Of a stretch of DNA of 63,750 nucleotides, positions 62,743-63,750 are shown piece by piece (within the stretch, counting starts at the first letter, position 1; every line of letters begins with the position of its first letter). The notes below the pieces were generated by a model that made no database searches, was not told the DNA's origin, and worked only from the letters and a program-made list of their open reading frames with translations. The stretch comes from Clostridia bacterium (lineage in GTDB: Bacteria > Bacillota > Clostridia > Oscillospirales > CAG-382), in assembly GCA_017397805.1 (NCBI GenBank), contig JAFQHW010000008.1, positions 1 to 63,750 on the forward strand. The letters run 5' to 3'. A program made the position numbers and the translations under genes.

Positions 62743-62755
62743 CTTTCTTCTCCTT

Positions 62756-63670
62756 TCATCCTGCATTTGTGAGTAGTACGTAGAATATGACGCTGATAAG
62801 TGCAATAAATGCCGCGAGGGAAATCCGGGTTAATTTCTTAAAGGACAATATGTTTTCAATGCGCGTCCGTATTCTTGCACCGCCAAAAGCAGATGCAAAT
62901 ACCGTCGCGCCTTGTTTGGAATCCAGCAACACCGAAGCATATTCCTTAGACCGATCAGCACCAAGCTTTACAAGTACACGCTCGTCACAGGATAGCTCAA
63001 GATCTGCAAGGAATGCCCTTAATAACATCCAGGAAAACGGATTGAACCAGTGTACTGCAACAATCAGAAATGCGATCATTCTCCATAGGTTGTCAAGCCC
63101 CCGGATATGTGTTTTCTCGTGCTGAATGATGAGCTCAATATCTCTGTCCTTGTATGATGCCGGCAGCACGATCTTGGGCATTAAAATGCCGTATACAGCC
63201 GGCGATGTAATTTTCTCCGAAAGAAAAATATTGTCCCGCAGGTGTTTGGAATCCTTGATTTCATATAGCGTAGTGAAATAAATCACTGTAAGCATCAAAA
63301 TAATGGCCAGAGCGACGACCGCCCAAATTACAGAGGCAATACTGAAGATGTTCTCCAGAACATTCACCTTATAGGTGATCGGGAAATAGGAGTTCGCTGC
63401 CATAACACTATTCATCATCGAGAACGATATATCGTCTGTTGGTTGAAACACGACAACGGTTCTTGTGGTGATTTTGGACAGCAATGACATCAGACTGTAA
63501 GGACTATCCAGCCCCAGAGGAACTGTCATCCGCAAGAAAGGAATGATCCACAGAAAAGTGGTCAACCTTCTGGGAATCCGCTTTGCCAGTCTGACGAGCA
63601 TAATCAGCAGGCCGGTCAAGGCAGCTGTTATACTCATATTGAATATCCAATAGAATACTTCCTGCAGCAT
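62756..63670 (-). CDS. M56-family (BlaR1-like) membrane metallopeptidase
   Basis: The 304-residue protein has four membrane segments and the zinc motif H-E-K-T-H at 184-188, with a downstream E-L-S-C-D-E third-ligand region, as in BlaR1/MecR1. The outer penicillin-binding sensor domain of full BlaR1 (about 600 residues) is absent, so the signal is not necessarily a beta-lactam. It overlaps the BlaI-like gene, its predicted target. Confidence 0.88.
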   Translation of the reverse strand: MLQEVFYWIFNMSITAALTGLLIMLVRLAKRIPRRLTTFLWIIPFLRMTVPLGLDSPYSLMSLLSKITTRTVVVFQPTDDISFSMMNSVMAANSYFPITYKVNVLENIFSIASVIWAVVALAIILMLTVIYFTTLYEIKDSKHLRDNIFLSEKITSPAVYGILMPKIVLPASYKDRDIELIIQHEKTHIRGLDNLWRMIAFLIVAVHWFNPFSWMLLRAFLADLELSCDERVLVKLGADRSKEYASVLLDSKQGATVFASAFGGARIRTRIENILSFKKLTRISLAAFIALISVIFYVLLTNAG

Positions 63671-63750
63671 AGCCGTAACCCGTTGTCGATCAACTTGCGC
63701 AGCTCATTGATTTCTTCATCAGACAAAGGTTCGTCCTCAAGCAGAGCAGA
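63634..63750 (-). CDS. C-terminal end of a BlaI/MecI-type repressor (partial)
   Basis: The frame enters from the window edge and ends at TGA 63636-63634, 39 codons including the stop. It reads E-P-L-S-D-E-E-I-N-E-L-R-K-L-I-D, the typical helical tail of BlaI-family repressors. It overlaps the start of the M56 gene by 37 bases, the standard blaI-blaR1 layout. The DNA-binding part lies outside the window. Confidence 0.75.
   Translation of the reverse strand, partial: SALLEDEPLSDEEINELRKLIDNGLRLCCRKYSIGYSI

Noticed and set aside
1..63750. CRISPR array or other regular short repeats
   Set aside because: No direct repeats with regular spacing were noticed, and no cas-like protein is encoded.

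Overview
The window reads as a chromosomal segment of an anaerobic Gram-positive bacterium, most likely a gut-type member of the Clostridia. This is inferred from four things: SipW-type signal peptidases and their cognate exported proteins; a ferredoxin:thioredoxin reductase-like protein beside thioredoxin; a siroheme reductase with a ferredoxin insert; and the gene orders metA-nadABC and phoH-ybeY-era-recO-mutS2. Promoters are mostly TTGACA-17-TATAAT and genes carry strong GGAGG ribosome sites. No prophage, CRISPR array, rRNA or ordinary tRNA was seen.

Layout. 1-11.4 kb: a thioredoxin-like gene end, a short element with terminal inverted repeats, a siroheme/ferredoxin reductase divergent from an iron- or cobalamin-type ABC importer, a cysteine synthase-like enzyme, an aquaporin, an SPFH protein, an AGCS amino-acid symporter behind a tandem glycine riboswitch, an FTR-like protein with thioredoxin, and a MATE exporter. 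11.4-24.0 kb: the most unusual region, a leftward block with two SipW-type signal peptidases, six small exported proteins with SipW-type leaders, one membrane-anchored relative, a membrane-tethered McrB-like AAA+ ATPase and a DUF2357-like coiled-coil protein. Six of these extracytoplasmic proteins share an IW-x-E-G-x-D-x-x-C signature. 24.4-29.6 kb: a divergent TasA/camelysin-like gene, then a polysaccharide control module (Wzz-like, BY-kinase, PHP phosphatase, secreted protein, LCP ligase) without glycosyltransferases.

29.7-36.8 kb: nadE, a strongly folded intergenic element, xpt and a nucleoside-type BMP/ABC transporter. 36.8-47.2 kb: a ten-gene leftward operon metA-nadA-nadB-nadC-phoH-ybeY-era-recO-mutS2-tcdA. 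47.6-54.2 kb: two small genes, then murD, three consecutive M42 aminopeptidases and a methionine gamma-lyase-like protein. 54.3-60.8 kb: rnpB, prfB, htpG, a Xer-type recombinase, an acyl-ACP thioesterase, smpB and ssrA. 60.9-63.75 kb: a BlaI/BlaR1-like pair followed by a membrane protein whose reading frame is broken at a run of seven A.

Working together (inference): the 11.4-29.6 kb region looks like one surface-assembly locus. Signal peptidases would release the exported subunits, the AAA+/coiled-coil pair would act at the cytoplasmic face, and the polysaccharide control genes would coordinate matrix or capsule. This combination is the best candidate for an undescribed system in the window.
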